From DVED01 sp963838375 (lineage in GTDB: Bacteria; Cyanobacteriota; Cyanobacteriia; Cyanobacteriales; Geitlerinemataceae): a stretch of DNA of 64,000 nt. The notes under the pieces were generated by a model that had not been told where the DNA came from, ran no database searches, and worked only from the letters and a program-made list of their open reading frames with translations. The position numbers and the translations under genes were made by a program. The stretch spans positions 27,816 through 91,815 of the forward strand of contig CAWIQY010000012.1 of the NCBI GenBank assembly GCA_963838375.1, written 5' to 3'. Within the stretch, counting starts at the first letter, position 1. Each line of letters begins with the position of its first letter. Positions 17,272-26,747 of this stretch are shown here, piece by piece.

Positions 17272-18492
17272 TTGAAAATTTTAATGCTATCGGCAACATT
17301 CCCCTATCCACCCAGTCGAGGGGGAACACAAGTGCGGACATTTAATTTATTACAAGCATTGAGTCAGCGTCACGAGATTACCTTGGTAACGCAACGCAGC
17401 GGCGATGTCACAGAGGAAGAAATAGCCGGATTGCAGCAATGTGTTGCCGAATTGAAAGTGTTCGCGCGTCCCCAAACCGATCGAGATGGAACCTGGGAAA
17501 AACTCAAACGCTTCAGTCGATTTGCCGTTACCCAAACGCCGCCTAGTGTCTTATCCTACCAAATTCCCCAAATGCAAGAAGAGATCGATCGATCGATCTC
17601 TTCTGGAACTTTCGACGCCCTCACCTGCGAACATAGTGCCAACGAAATTTTTGTCCGTCCCCAATGGCGGCAACAGTTGCCAACGGTGGTGAATATCCAC
17701 AGTTCGGTATACGGAACTTGTCGGCAACAAGTAGAAACGGGTACGGCGGAAAATCCGAGTCGCGATCGCCTTTATCTACCACTACTCTATCGTTACGAAC
17801 GCCGCTACATTCAAAAATTTTCCACCCTGGTGGTGACAACAGAAGAAGATCGACAACAACTCCAGCAATTAAATCCCCAAAGTCACATCGAAGTCATTCC
17901 CAACGGCGTCGATTTGAATCTATTTCCTTTGCGAAAGATCGATCCGGGCGGACATGATTTAATCTTTGTGGGCGCCATGGATAATATTGCCAATATCGAT
18001 GCCGTTTGCTTTTTGGCACGATCGATTTTTCCTCAAATTCAGCAGCGCTATCCCCAAGCGACCCTATCTCTGGTTGGGGCAAATCCGGTGTCGGAAGTAT
18101 TAGAATTGGCGACATTACCGGGTGTGACGGTTACAGGGCGCGTATCGTCGATGGCAGAATATTTGCATCGGGCGACGGTGTGCGTATTGTCGATGCGAAT
18201 TGGTTACGGCATCAAAAATAAAACCTTGGAAGCCATGGCAGCGGGGGTTCCGGTGGTGGGAAGCGATCGCGCTTTGGAAGGATTAGCGATCGAATCACCT
18301 TTGCAGGTGCTACGGGCTAATACAATTTCAGAGTATGTTGAAGCGATTTTTCAGTTATTTGAACAGCCTGAGTTGCGATCGAAACTTTCTCGCAATGGGA
18401 GATCGATCGTCGAGTCTGACTATACTTGGGAACGGGCGGGTCGGCGTTATGAAGGGGCAATATTCAGACTGGCAGAGTCTACAGGAGTTTGA
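17272..18492 (+). CDS. Glycosyltransferase family 4 protein
   Basis: This 406-residue GT-B fold glycosyltransferase starts with a TTG codon (TTG AAA ATT TTA ATG), supported by GGGGA just upstream; ATG at residue 5 is an alternative. The N-terminal half opens ILMLSATFPYPPSRGGTQVR, which holds the family's glycine-rich loop. The C-terminal half contains the nucleotide-sugar-binding region: IPNGVDLNLFP, LIFVGAMDNIANIDAV, VTGRVSSMAEYLHRATV and the E-x7-E type segment GIKNKTLEAMAAGVPVVGSD. The acceptor is unknown; exopolysaccharide or cell-envelope glycan synthesis is the usual context. It probably forms an operon with the upstream zinc-ribbon gene and converges with nadK. Confidence 0.9.
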   Translation: MKILMLSATFPYPPSRGGTQVRTFNLLQALSQRHEITLVTQRSGDVTEEEIAGLQQCVAELKVFARPQTDRDGTWEKLKRFSRFAVTQTPPSVLSYQIPQMQEEIDRSISSGTFDALTCEHSANEIFVRPQWRQQLPTVVNIHSSVYGTCRQQVETGTAENPSRDRLYLPLLYRYERRYIQKFSTLVVTTEEDRQQLQQLNPQSHIEVIPNGVDLNLFPLRKIDPGGHDLIFVGAMDNIANIDAVCFLARSIFPQIQQRYPQATLSLVGANPVSEVLELATLPGVTVTGRVSSMAEYLHRATVCVLSMRIGYGIKNKTLEAMAAGVPVVGSDRALEGLAIESPLQVLRANTISEYVEAIFQLFEQPELRSKLSRNGRSIVESDYTWERAGRRYEGAIFRLAESTGV

Positions 18493-18531
18493 GAGTTCGG
18501 GAGTCAGTGCTTCTTCAGCAAATTGTGTGAA

Positions 18532-19451
18532 TTAGTTGCGATGATTGTTGGCGTAATGAATTCTCGCCCCGGCCCAGAGAAGTTTTTCCCGTAGAGTTTG
18601 GTAATAGGAATAGTTTTCTCGCAAAACGATAAACTTCGCTTGACAGTCCGCAACACTGACATCGACGCGCTGTCCGGGCCAAATCGTGGTTGCCAGCACT
18701 CCATCCATCCACAACTTGGTGTGTAAATCGGGGTCAGCCAGGCGCAAATACTGACGATCGATCTCGGCGGTACGATCAGGGGACGACTGGATAAACTCAG
18801 GGGACAAATGGGGGTAATGGCGATCGCTTCTAACCCCATGTGCATAATCGGTCCGCCTGCTGATGCGGTGTAACACGTCGAACCCGTCGGCGTGGACACC
18901 AATAATCCATCACCCTGATACTGATCCACCAACTCCGAGTCTACTTCCACTTCCAAATGAGAAGTAATTGTCCGATCGATCGCCGTCGGTTTGACGCACA
19001 TTTCATTGAGCGCTAGGTAGTAATCGCTTGACGGGGGAAGATCTCGGCGATTGCTTTCAAAGAGTGCCGCTTGCAGCATCATCCGTCGCAATACCGCAAA
19101 ACGATCGTTCTCTAGTCGATCCCAGACTTTTTCGCTGTCCTCGAACAGCTCGAACGGTTCGGTCAGAAATCCCAAATGTCCGCCGACATTCACTGCCAAA
19201 ATCGGGATATTTGCCTGCGCCAAATGCCGAGCCGCCGCCAGGACTGTGCCATCCCCTCCCAAAACCACTGCCAAATCGATCGGTGTCGTCGCCGAAGCCA
19301 AAAAAACCGGATAGGGATTATCCTTGGAACCGCTCGGTCCTAATAATACATGACAGTTGCGTTCTTCCAATTCCCGAGCACATTTTTGCGCCCAGCGCCG
19401 ACTGAGAGCATCGCCAGCTTTATGAGAAATAATGACCTGTTTGAGCTGCAC
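18532..19451 (-). CDS. nadK: NAD kinase (frameshifted)
   Basis: This enzyme phosphorylates NAD to NADP with ATP or polyphosphate. Motifs in order are VVLGGDGTVLAAARHLA, the NVGGHLGFLTEP block, LALNEMCVK, and VSTPTGSTCYTASAGGPIMH. At about 18745 the frame breaks: PPRSIVSI is in one frame and RLADPDLHTKLWMDGVLATT to the end (GARIHYANNHRN) in another. Adding one G (TTG to TTGG) restores SIWRLAD and gives a 306-residue protein from the GTG start at 19449-19451, matching the family length. A longer N-terminal start at 19526 looks unlikely. Since NADP synthesis is essential, a sequencing deletion is the likely cause unless a second nadK exists. Confidence 0.88.
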
Positions 19452-19654
19452 GTCTTTTGCGAGTGGAGTTTGACTATCTCTGGCGGTGTTGCCTGATTTG
19501 TGACCTGTATCATTCCCGGTTGACACTCTGAACCCGGTTTCCCCGGCTCCCTGTCCTGTGCCTTACACAGAATAGTCTTTAAAGAATGTTATGACAAGCC
19601 GGAATTGAGGGGTTATTGTGATATTTTCTAAAAAAATTGATTTAAGAAACGATC

Positions 19655-20137
19655 GTGCCATTACAACCCCCTTCCCCTCCCTCGATTTCTCCCCGTCAGA
19701 TGAACCTGTTGCGCATCGTCTCCTCAATGGCTTGGTGCGATGGACATCTGGCGCAAGAAGAGGTCGATGTCATGCTGGTTCGCTTTAGTGAGATCTTCGC
19801 CAAAACTCCCCAACATCAGAAAAAACTACAAGAGGAGCTGCAAGAGTATCTGCTGCAAAACATCCCTCTCGAAGATCTCGTTCCCAAACTCGAAACCGAA
19901 GCCGAACGCAGATTGGTACTCAAACTAGGCTATGAAGTTATTGCATCCAGTGCTCGCAGCCCCCAAGAACCGAATATTAATTCTGAAGAGGCTCAAGCGT
20001 ATCAAAAACTAGTGGAGCTTTTAGCTTTACCCGCCGATGTGGTGGAAGATATCGAAGCTCAAGTTAAGAACAATGCCTCGACAGAGGGCATTGTCGAACA
20101 ATTGGCTGGGGAACTCGATGCCTTTCTCAAAGGTTGA
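19655..20137 (+). CDS. TerB-like protein
   Basis: This 160-residue helical protein resembles the tellurite-resistance TerB family. The core segment LLRIVSSMAWCDGHLAQEEVDVMLVRFSEIF carries the D-G-x-x-x-x-E pattern typical of TerB helices that bind metal. The C-terminal half is acidic and helical. The GTG at 19655 is used; an ATG at 19700 (MNLLRIV) is a possible alternative. The role in cyanobacteria is unknown, and the name should not be taken to mean tellurite resistance. It is divergent from nadK and alone as a transcription unit. Confidence 0.65.
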   Translation: MPLQPPSPPSISPRQMNLLRIVSSMAWCDGHLAQEEVDVMLVRFSEIFAKTPQHQKKLQEELQEYLLQNIPLEDLVPKLETEAERRLVLKLGYEVIASSARSPQEPNINSEEAQAYQKLVELLALPADVVEDIEAQVKNNASTEGIVEQLAGELDAFLKG

Positions 20138-20307
20138 GAGGCAGAAGTCTTGATGGTCGATGGCGAATCTCTAACAAAATCGATAAGAAGACCTTATCGA
20201 TCTTGTTTCCCGGAGATCGCGTTCTTATTTCTCGATCGACATTTAAGATTCAACTAAGATTCAACACTTCGGGTTGAGAGTATCAAAGATCGACTTTTAG
20301 TCAGTCC

Positions 20308-20378
20308 GGGGCGAAGCTTTAAGTAACCAACTTTTTGTTGGCTCAAGGCGATCGTTTATCGCATTTTAGCTTCGCCCC
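20308..20378. repeat. Nested palindromic element, GGGGCGAAGCT type
   Basis: Outer arms GGGGCGAAGCT (20308-20318) and AGCTTCGCCCC (20368-20378) flank two inner hairpins, one around AACCAAC-TTTTT-GTTGG and one around GCGATCG-TTTAT-CGC. It sits between two converging genes (TerB-like and map), so it could terminate both. The GGCGAAGC core is shared with 7506-7538. Confidence 0.6.
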
Positions 20379-20387
20379 AAATCAGGC

Positions 20388-21248
20388 TCAAACTTTAGTC
20401 CGATCGGTTAAGATTTCATAACCGGATTCCGTCACCAAAACAGTATGCTCGTATTGAGCAGAAAGGGAGTTATCCACCGTGAGCACCGTCCACTTGTCGG
20501 CAAGGGTGCGGGTGTGTTTCGATCCAGCATTAACGATCGGTTCGATGGCGAGCGTCATCCCAGCCCGCAATTTTACATTCGGCATATCCCGCGTGCGGAA
20601 GTTAAACACCGAGGGTTCTTCGTGTAGGTTGCGCCCGACGCCATGTCCGGTAAACTCTTCCACAACGCTGAATCCGTTCGCTTCTACATGGTCTTGAATC
20701 GCTCCGGCAATATCCATTAAGTAATTTCCGGCTTTGACTTGAGCAATGCCTTTGTAAAGTGATTCTTCCGCAACGCGCATCAGTTTGGCGGCTTCGGGAC
20801 TGACTTCGCCCACGGCAATGGTAATGCAGGAATCGCCGTGAAAACCTTGGAAGAAAGCGCCTGTATCTATTTTGACAACATCACCCAAACGAATGGTTTT
20901 TTTGGCGCTGGGAATGCCGTGAACCACTTCATTGTTGACGCTGGCGCAAATGGATGCCGGAAAACCATAATATCCCTTGAAGCTGGGGGTTGCGCCCATT
21001 TCTCGAATGCGCTTTTCTGCGTAAGCATCGAGATCGGCGGTGGTCATGCCGGGTTCGATCTTTTCCGAAACTTCTTTGAGTACGGTTGCCACAATTTTGG
21101 CAGATTGCCGCATGATATCGATCTCGCGTTTGGATTTGATTTCGATCCGTCGGCGCTGGTTTTTTAGGGCGGGGGTGTGGCTGGTTTCTTCGATTGGTTT
21201 CGACTTTTTGGGTGTGGGTGCTGAAAGCAGATCGGTAAAGATGTTCAT
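20388..21248 (-). CDS. map: Methionine aminopeptidase, type I
   Basis: This 286-residue enzyme removes the initiator methionine from nascent proteins. The ATG at 21246-21248 (MNIFTDLLS) is preferred; the frame is open upstream for 73 further codons without family resemblance. Residues 1-35 form an N-terminal extension of about the size seen in cyanobacterial MAPs. The pita-bread catalytic core has the metal ligands in KIDTGAFFQGFHGDSC (two Asp), FTGHGVGRNLHEEP (His), LAIEPIVNAG (Glu) and QYEHTVLVTESG (Glu). It is complete and should be active. The type Ia/Ib distinction is not made here. Confidence 0.95.
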   Translation of the reverse strand: MNIFTDLLSAPTPKKSKPIEETSHTPALKNQRRRIEIKSKREIDIMRQSAKIVATVLKEVSEKIEPGMTTADLDAYAEKRIREMGATPSFKGYYGFPASICASVNNEVVHGIPSAKKTIRLGDVVKIDTGAFFQGFHGDSCITIAVGEVSPEAAKLMRVAEESLYKGIAQVKAGNYLMDIAGAIQDHVEANGFSVVEEFTGHGVGRNLHEEPSVFNFRTRDMPNVKLRAGMTLAIEPIVNAGSKHTRTLADKWTVLTVDNSLSAQYEHTVLVTESGYEILTDRTKV

Positions 21249-21698
21249 AATTTGTCTGTGAATAATTGAGGAACGATCGCGCGATGACGATAGAAATCCG
21301 ACTCGGTAGCCGGCAAACCGGAGCGATCGTCTTTCTGTTGAAGGAGTTCGCTGTGGGTCAAGCAAATTCTGCTCCCAGGCAGCCAGTTGAGAATCTTTAT
21401 ATACCGTAACAGATTCCTTTCCGTCTGGCTTGCTCGAAAATCCCTTTACCCTATCGCAATCGCGCAAGTTTCGTCAAATGGCTATTTTCCGTTCTACAGG
21501 AACGATCGATTGTTGGAGGCGGATGGCTGTTCGGCGATAGTGGGTTGATGGCAAACCGACGATCGATCCGATTTCCAGTGAGTGTTAAAATTTGCTGGTG
21601 GATGTTTGGCTGACTCCGAGATCTTACCTCAATCTCCAACTCCCCAAGACTTTAGTTTGAGGTTAACCCCTAAAGTCCTATTTTAAAACTTCAAAAAT
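21249..21698. other. Intergenic region between divergent map and SRPBCC genes
   Basis: This 450-base stretch separates divergently transcribed genes and should contain both promoters. On the minus strand the frame stays open upstream of map, but the resulting peptide shows no family signal. No terminator, RNA or repeat was recognised. Confidence 0.5.
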
Positions 21699-22148
21699 AT
21701 GACAGATTGGCTCGAACATAGCGTCCAAGTTGAAGTCAAAGTTCCCATGGATCTGGCTTGGAATTTATGGGCGGATTTGGAACAAATTCCTCGATGGATG
21801 AGCTGGATTTCCCAAGTGAAAGTTTCTCCTGAAAACCCCAATTTGTCACGGTGGACGCTATCGGCAATGGGACTGGAATTTAGCTGGAAAGCGCAGTTAA
21901 TTCGGGTGGTTCCCCATCAAATTATTCAGTGGGAATCGATTGATGGGTTAACCAATCGTGGTGCGGTGCGTTTTTACGATCGCCCGGATAATACGATCGT
22001 TAAACTAACAGTCGCTTACGGGATTCCCGGAATGGTCGGTCAATTGATGGATAATCTATTTCTGGGACGCCTTGTCGAATCAACCCTTCGATCGGATATG
22101 GAACGATTTAGAGAGTATGTTTTGAAAGAGGCGGACGATCGACGCTAA
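21699..22148 (+). CDS. SRPBCC (START-like, polyketide cyclase/dehydrase) family protein
   Basis: This 149-residue protein has the helix-grip layout. An N-terminal strand (EHSVQVEVKVPMDLAWNLWADLEQIPRWMSWISQV) matches the typical start of cyclase/dehydrase-type lipid-transport domains. Mid-strands (SWKAQLIRVVPHQIIQWESIDG) follow, and a C-terminal helix (LESTLRSDMERFREYVLKEA) lines the hydrophobic pocket. Such proteins bind lipids or aromatic ligands, and cyanobacterial versions are often next to carotenoid or fatty-acid genes. A fatty acyl-AMP ligase lies 107 bases downstream on the same strand, hinting at a lipid-related role, but this is inference. Confidence 0.8.
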   Translation: MTDWLEHSVQVEVKVPMDLAWNLWADLEQIPRWMSWISQVKVSPENPNLSRWTLSAMGLEFSWKAQLIRVVPHQIIQWESIDGLTNRGAVRFYDRPDNTIVKLTVAYGIPGMVGQLMDNLFLGRLVESTLRSDMERFREYVLKEADDRR

Positions 22149-22255
22149 AAGATGAAACGAAATACACCTCCTCAATTTTAATGGGCTACAGCTTAGTAAT
22201 TTAAAAGAATGCAGGTAAAATCAGATTTTTAATCCACAGAGTGCGATTGCCAACT

Positions 22256-24046
22256 ATGACTGATTATTCAACTCTTGTCACTTTGCTGCGCGATCGAGCG
22301 CAAACCCAACCTGACAAAATTGCTTATGTATTTCTGTCAGACGGTGACATGGAATCAGGAAACCTCACTTACGGAGACTTAGAGAATCGGGCGAAAGCGA
22401 TCGCGGCACGGATTGGGTCCATGGGCATTTCTCCCGGCTCTCGGGCGCTGGTTGTCTATCCCTACACCGCCGGCTTAGAGTTTATTGCCGCGTTTTTTGG
22501 ATGCTTATATGCGGGCGTCGTGGCTGTGACCGATAATCCACCCCGCGAAAGATCCGGACAACAACTCCGGGAACGCACCATAGCTGCCGATGCTCGCATT
22601 ATTCTGACAACTCAGGAACTTCTAACTCGATTTGAGTCACAACGCAGCCAAGATCCCGGCTGGAAGAGCTTTTTCGACACGAGACTTTGGTTAGCAACAG
22701 ACCATTTATCGATCGAAGACGGAAAAGATTGGTGCGAGCCTTCTGTGGATGGAGAAACCCTCGCCTTCTTCCAGTACACTTCCGGTTCCACGGGAACGCC
22801 AAAAGGCGTCATGGTGACTCACGCAAATATCCTACACAATTCCGAAATCATTCGCCAGTCATTCGGACATACTTCCTCAAGTCAGGGCGTCGTTTGGCTG
22901 CCTTTGTATCACGATATGGGATTGGTAGGCGGTGTCGTGCAACCTCTCTACGTCGGGTTTCCCGTCACACTGATGTCTCCAGTTGCCTTAGTTCGCCAAC
23001 CGATTGGATGGCTGCGAGCAGTTTCTCGCTACCGAGCAACAACCAGCGGCGGGCCCAATTTTGCTTACGATTTACTCTGCAAAACCACCCCCCAACAGCG
23101 AGAAGGACTCGATCTCAGCAATTGGCAGGTGGCGTTTTCCGGTGCCGAACCCGTGCGTGCCCAAACCCTGGCGAGATTTGCCGAGGAGTTTGCGCCTTAC
23201 GGATTTCGCCGGGAAGCGTTTTACCCCTGTTACGGCATGGCAGAAGCGACGCTGTTTGTCTCTGGCGGAACGAAAGTTGCCGAACCGGTGGTGTGCTATG
23301 TAGACGGCGCGGCGCTGGAGGAGAACCGCGTTTGCTTTGTTGCGCCAGAAAGTGCGGGTGCTCGGGCGATTGTCGGCTGTGGGAAAGCTTGGTTGGATGG
23401 GGAAATCGCCATTATCGATCCTGAGACGCATCAGCGATGTTTGCTGGAGCAAGTGGGAGAAATTTGGACATCGGGTTCTGGCATCGGTCGCGGTTATTGG
23501 AATCAGCCGGAGGAGACAGAGCGGACGTTTCGAGCGTATATCGCGGATACGGGAGAAAGTCCTTTTTTGCGGACTGGGGATTTGGGGTTTGTTTGGGAGG
23601 GCGAACTATTTATTACGGGTCGTTTGAAAGATTTGATGATTTTATGGGGACGAAACCATTATCCCCAGCATTTAGAACATACGGTGGAGAATTCACATCC
23701 ATCGATTCGATCGAATTGTAGTGCGGCATTTTCGGTGGATGTGGAAGGAGAAGAACGCTTGGTTATTGTTGGTGAATTGGAACGCAGTGCGCTACGATCG
23801 GTGTCGGTTGATGAAGTCATCGGTGCAATTCGACAAGCGATCGCAGAACATCATATGGCAGAAGTTTGGGCGATCGTTTTGTTGAAAACTGGCAAAATCC
23901 CTAAAACCACCAGTGGCAAAATTCAGCGTCGAAATTGCCGCGCTCAATTTTTAGCAGGTAATCTAGAAGCGATTGGACAATGGCAATATCATCCGGATGA
24001 GTCTAGTCGGATTTCAGACTTAGCAAATCAGTTGGAAAAAGAGTAG
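22256..24046 (+). CDS. Fatty acyl-AMP ligase (FAAL), stand-alone
   Basis: This 596-residue adenylate-forming enzyme activates fatty acids to acyl-AMP for transfer to an acyl carrier protein rather than CoA. The ATG at 22256 is preferred over a GTG 15 bases upstream. Motifs in order are the P-loop FFQYTSGSTGTPKGVMVTH, then WLPLYHDMGLVGGVVQPLY, SGAEPVRAQTLARFAEEFAP with FYPCYGMAEATLFVSGG (FAAL-type), LRTGDLGFVWEGELFITGRLKDL, and near the end GKIPKTTSGKIQRRNCR with the catalytic Lys. It stops soon after (LANQLEKE) with no ACP or PKS domain, and no PKS or ACP gene follows, so its acyl acceptor is encoded elsewhere. The SRPBCC gene upstream may belong to the same unit. Confidence 0.92.
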   Translation: MTDYSTLVTLLRDRAQTQPDKIAYVFLSDGDMESGNLTYGDLENRAKAIAARIGSMGISPGSRALVVYPYTAGLEFIAAFFGCLYAGVVAVTDNPPRERSGQQLRERTIAADARIILTTQELLTRFESQRSQDPGWKSFFDTRLWLATDHLSIEDGKDWCEPSVDGETLAFFQYTSGSTGTPKGVMVTHANILHNSEIIRQSFGHTSSSQGVVWLPLYHDMGLVGGVVQPLYVGFPVTLMSPVALVRQPIGWLRAVSRYRATTSGGPNFAYDLLCKTTPQQREGLDLSNWQVAFSGAEPVRAQTLARFAEEFAPYGFRREAFYPCYGMAEATLFVSGGTKVAEPVVCYVDGAALEENRVCFVAPESAGARAIVGCGKAWLDGEIAIIDPETHQRCLLEQVGEIWTSGSGIGRGYWNQPEETERTFRAYIADTGESPFLRTGDLGFVWEGELFITGRLKDLMILWGRNHYPQHLEHTVENSHPSIRSNCSAAFSVDVEGEERLVIVGELERSALRSVSVDEVIGAIRQAIAEHHMAEVWAIVLLKTGKIPKTTSGKIQRRNCRAQFLAGNLEAIGQWQYHPDESSRISDLANQLEKE

Positions 24047-24261
24047 AAAACTGGGTTTAAATAAAACTTAGATCCGAGTGCGGCACAGTGTTCTTTGTGC
24101 CGCAAATTCACCGATCGATTAATCAAACCAGTAAAAATACTTAAGTGTTTTTTGCTGTCTAAAAGTAGATGACTCGAATTAGAGAATATTTGCAACTATC
24201 CCGATTGAGTGAGTTATCATAGAAAATAGTTGGAGATACACTTTAGGGGAAATAGCTCCGG

Positions 24262-24927
24262 ATGACTTTAAATACGTCTGAGACGATCGCGCAAACTCGC
24301 CTGCTGCTGGCTTTATGGGACATGACGACATCAGGAGAAACGGCGATCGTCAAAAAAAGCGAACTTCTCAACCGCGTTAAGAAGAAAAATGAGAAGTCTC
24401 TGGATTTTCAACCGCTTTTAGAGGAATTAGCCGAAAAAGGATCGATCGCGCTGACAAAGGAAAAGCGGACAATCATGGTCAGTTTGGCGGATTCTGGCGT
24501 GCAATTGTTGGGAGAAGGGTTGAGAAATCCTGAGTTTGAGTATACCAGTGCGATCGGTAAGAAGGATGCGAATGCGCTGTTGAATTGGATTCGACAAATG
24601 GGGGGTTTGGGAAGCGGATCGATGGGTGCTGGTGCGGTGAAGACGATCGATTCTTATGAAGCATTTAAAACTGAAGTTCTCAGCCTATTTGAAAAACTCG
24701 ACAAGGGTTACAGCTATATCGGACTGGTTCCAATTTGGCATCTGCGCCGTGAAATTGGGGAACGAGTCGATCGCCTTCAGTTCAACGATTGGATGATGGA
24801 AATGCAAGCCGAACAATTATTCGATCTCCAAAGTGGAGAAGCTCGAGGTGCAACTGAAGAACAAAAACAAGATTCAATCTACAGTGACATTCGAGGATTG
24901 TTATTTTACGCCAGCCAACCTTCTTAA
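24262..24927 (+). CDS. Cassette gene 1: predicted two-winged-helix protein, unknown function
   Basis: This 221-residue protein was not recognised. It is all-helical with short strands. Residues about 10-75 resemble a winged helix (LLLALWDMTTSGETAIVKKSEL followed by a wing SIALTKEKRTIMVSL), and about 130-190 resemble a second one (FEKLDKGYSYIGLVPIWHLRR, then FNDWMMEMQAEQLFDL). A glycine-serine linker (GGLGSGSMGAGA) joins them. The arrangement recalls DNA-binding or kleisin-associated subunits that pair with an ATPase, but this is only a shape argument. The ATPase gene starts 13 bases after its stop, so both are almost certainly cotranscribed. No promoter element was identified upstream. Confidence 0.7.
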   Translation: MTLNTSETIAQTRLLLALWDMTTSGETAIVKKSELLNRVKKKNEKSLDFQPLLEELAEKGSIALTKEKRTIMVSLADSGVQLLGEGLRNPEFEYTSAIGKKDANALLNWIRQMGGLGSGSMGAGAVKTIDSYEAFKTEVLSLFEKLDKGYSYIGLVPIWHLRREIGERVDRLQFNDWMMEMQAEQLFDLQSGEARGATEEQKQDSIYSDIRGLLFYASQPS

Positions 24928-24940
24928 ATATTTATAAGCC

Positions 24941-26747
24941 GTGATGACAACTGAACCAGACCTTTACGCATTGTTTGAAACCGCACGACAACAAGGACCT
25001 AATCCTTTTAACAAGGAAAAGGCAATCTCTGCCTATGAGGTTTGGCATGAGGTAATGACTAACCTGTCAAGCCTAAACGGACATATCGATCGAGAGATAG
25101 AACGAGCCATTGATGATATTAGAAAAAAATATTCTAGCAAGATTGGTCTTGCAATTAAAGGCGATCGGGGGAGAGGCAAGAGTCATACAATTCATCGGAT
25201 TTGGAAAAAAATTGCGAAGGAGGGAGGATCTATCTTTGCCTATATACCTCCTTGTGATACTGCCGAACGCATGGTTTCGCACGTTCGCCTGTATTTACAC
25301 GAAAGTTTGCTTAAGCCGGATGTTGATGGTGTAACTCAGTGGCAAAAGCTTGCAGCAGCAGCAATTTTTACTCTAAAGGGAACAGAGTATGAAGAAGAGT
25401 ATCAGGAATATGTAGATCGTTGCAATCGTCCCAATGAATTGAAACAACATATAATTGCTACTAAAGGAAGGAAACTCAATCGTTCTTTTCTCGATTTTTT
25501 TGATGATTTGACTGATGCAATTGTTGACATTCAAACCGAATTAGATTTTGATTTTACTAAAGCCATTTTGTTTACATTGTTTAACCAAGCTAACTTAGCT
25601 CGTGCCGGTTTATCTTGGATTAAAGGAGATGACAATCCAAATATTAAAACGGCAGGATTACCAGAATCTATTCAAGATGAAAGTCGTTCTCTTTGGATGA
25701 TTCAAAAAATTTGTAAATTGGCTGAAGTCGCTTCATGTCCTGTCTTAATTTGCTTCGATCAGCTAGATAGTGCGGCTCCAGATTATGAAAGTGGAGATAG
25801 TCCAGCACAAGTCGTTGCACGATGTATCGATCGAATTTATTTTCAGTGTACAAACGTGCTTCTCATTTGCTGTGTAATCAGCGACACTTGGCGAGAAATC
25901 GAAATAATGGGAAGTGGAATTCCAGATCGAGTTGGGGAACGCTCCATAACAGCGCTTGCTCCAACTGCCGAACAAATGATTGAGATTGTCAAACTGAGAT
26001 TAGCTTGGTTTTACCGAGAGAAAAATCTCAATCCGGCTGATTATCCCGACTTATATCCATTTAAAGAAAATCAAATTATAGACGTGGCTAGACAGTCGGC
26101 TGGTGTTCGTTCACTTCTGGAATATTGCGAAAAGCAATTCGAATCGAGAAGCACAACCTCCGGAAAATAGTTTACTGAATACCTTCAATGATTTGCTGAA
26201 TAAAGTATCTACGCCTCATAGTGATGATGAAATAGCAGAGATTCTCAAATCGGTTATCAAGATTGCTCATGGAGACACCATCGAAAATTTTGATATTGGC
26301 AACATAGATTCTTTGTCTCGGGACATACATCTTAAAATTATTGCATCTGAAGCACAATCTAAAAGAGAAGTAAAAATTGGGATAAGAGTTTGTGAAAGCA
26401 CACACCCAAATTCCTTTAATTCAGCCATAAAAAAAATCCTGAATTACGACAAGCTTGGGATCGAGAAGGGATGTTTGATTCGTTCTACACCTATTCCTAA
26501 AAGCTGGAAAAAAGGTCAAGAACTTAAGAATAAGCTTGAGTCTCAGCACGGTGAAGTAGTTGTCTTGAAAAAAGAAGAAATTAAGCCTCTAATCGCTATC
26601 CACAAAATTTATCAGCAATCCGAAGACTATGGCTTTAAGAAAAATGACTTAATTCAACTCATTAAAGAGATGAAATTGGTAATCAGTAATCCACTGATTC
26701 GGGAAATCCTGAGCGAAGGAACGACTGTACATCAGAATGCAGATTAA
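24941..26747 (+). CDS. Cassette gene 2: P-loop (AAA/ORC-like) ATPase with C-terminal domain, frame broken near 26150
   Basis: The N-terminal 400 residues are an ATPase with Walker A GLAIKGDRGRGKSHTIH, Walker B CPVLICFDQLDS, a sensor-like segment VLLICCVISDTW and a lid region ending VARQSAGVRSLLEYCEK. That frame stops at 26170. The +1 frame continues without a plausible start as REAQPPENSLLNTFNDLLNK and onward to 26747, and holds a second domain (VKIGIRVCESTHPNSFNSA, then GCLIRSTPIPKSW). Removing one base near 26150 gives a single 601-residue protein. An independent third gene starting inside the ATPase at 26103 is the alternative, but its first 17 residues look like a shadow. The C-terminal domain is not recognised; a nuclease-like fold is possible. 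Confidence 0.7.

Noticed and set aside
26103..26200. A separate start for the third cassette frame at 26103
   Set aside because: Its first 17 residues overlap the ATPase and look like a shadow; a one-base error joining it to the ATPase is more likely, although not proven.
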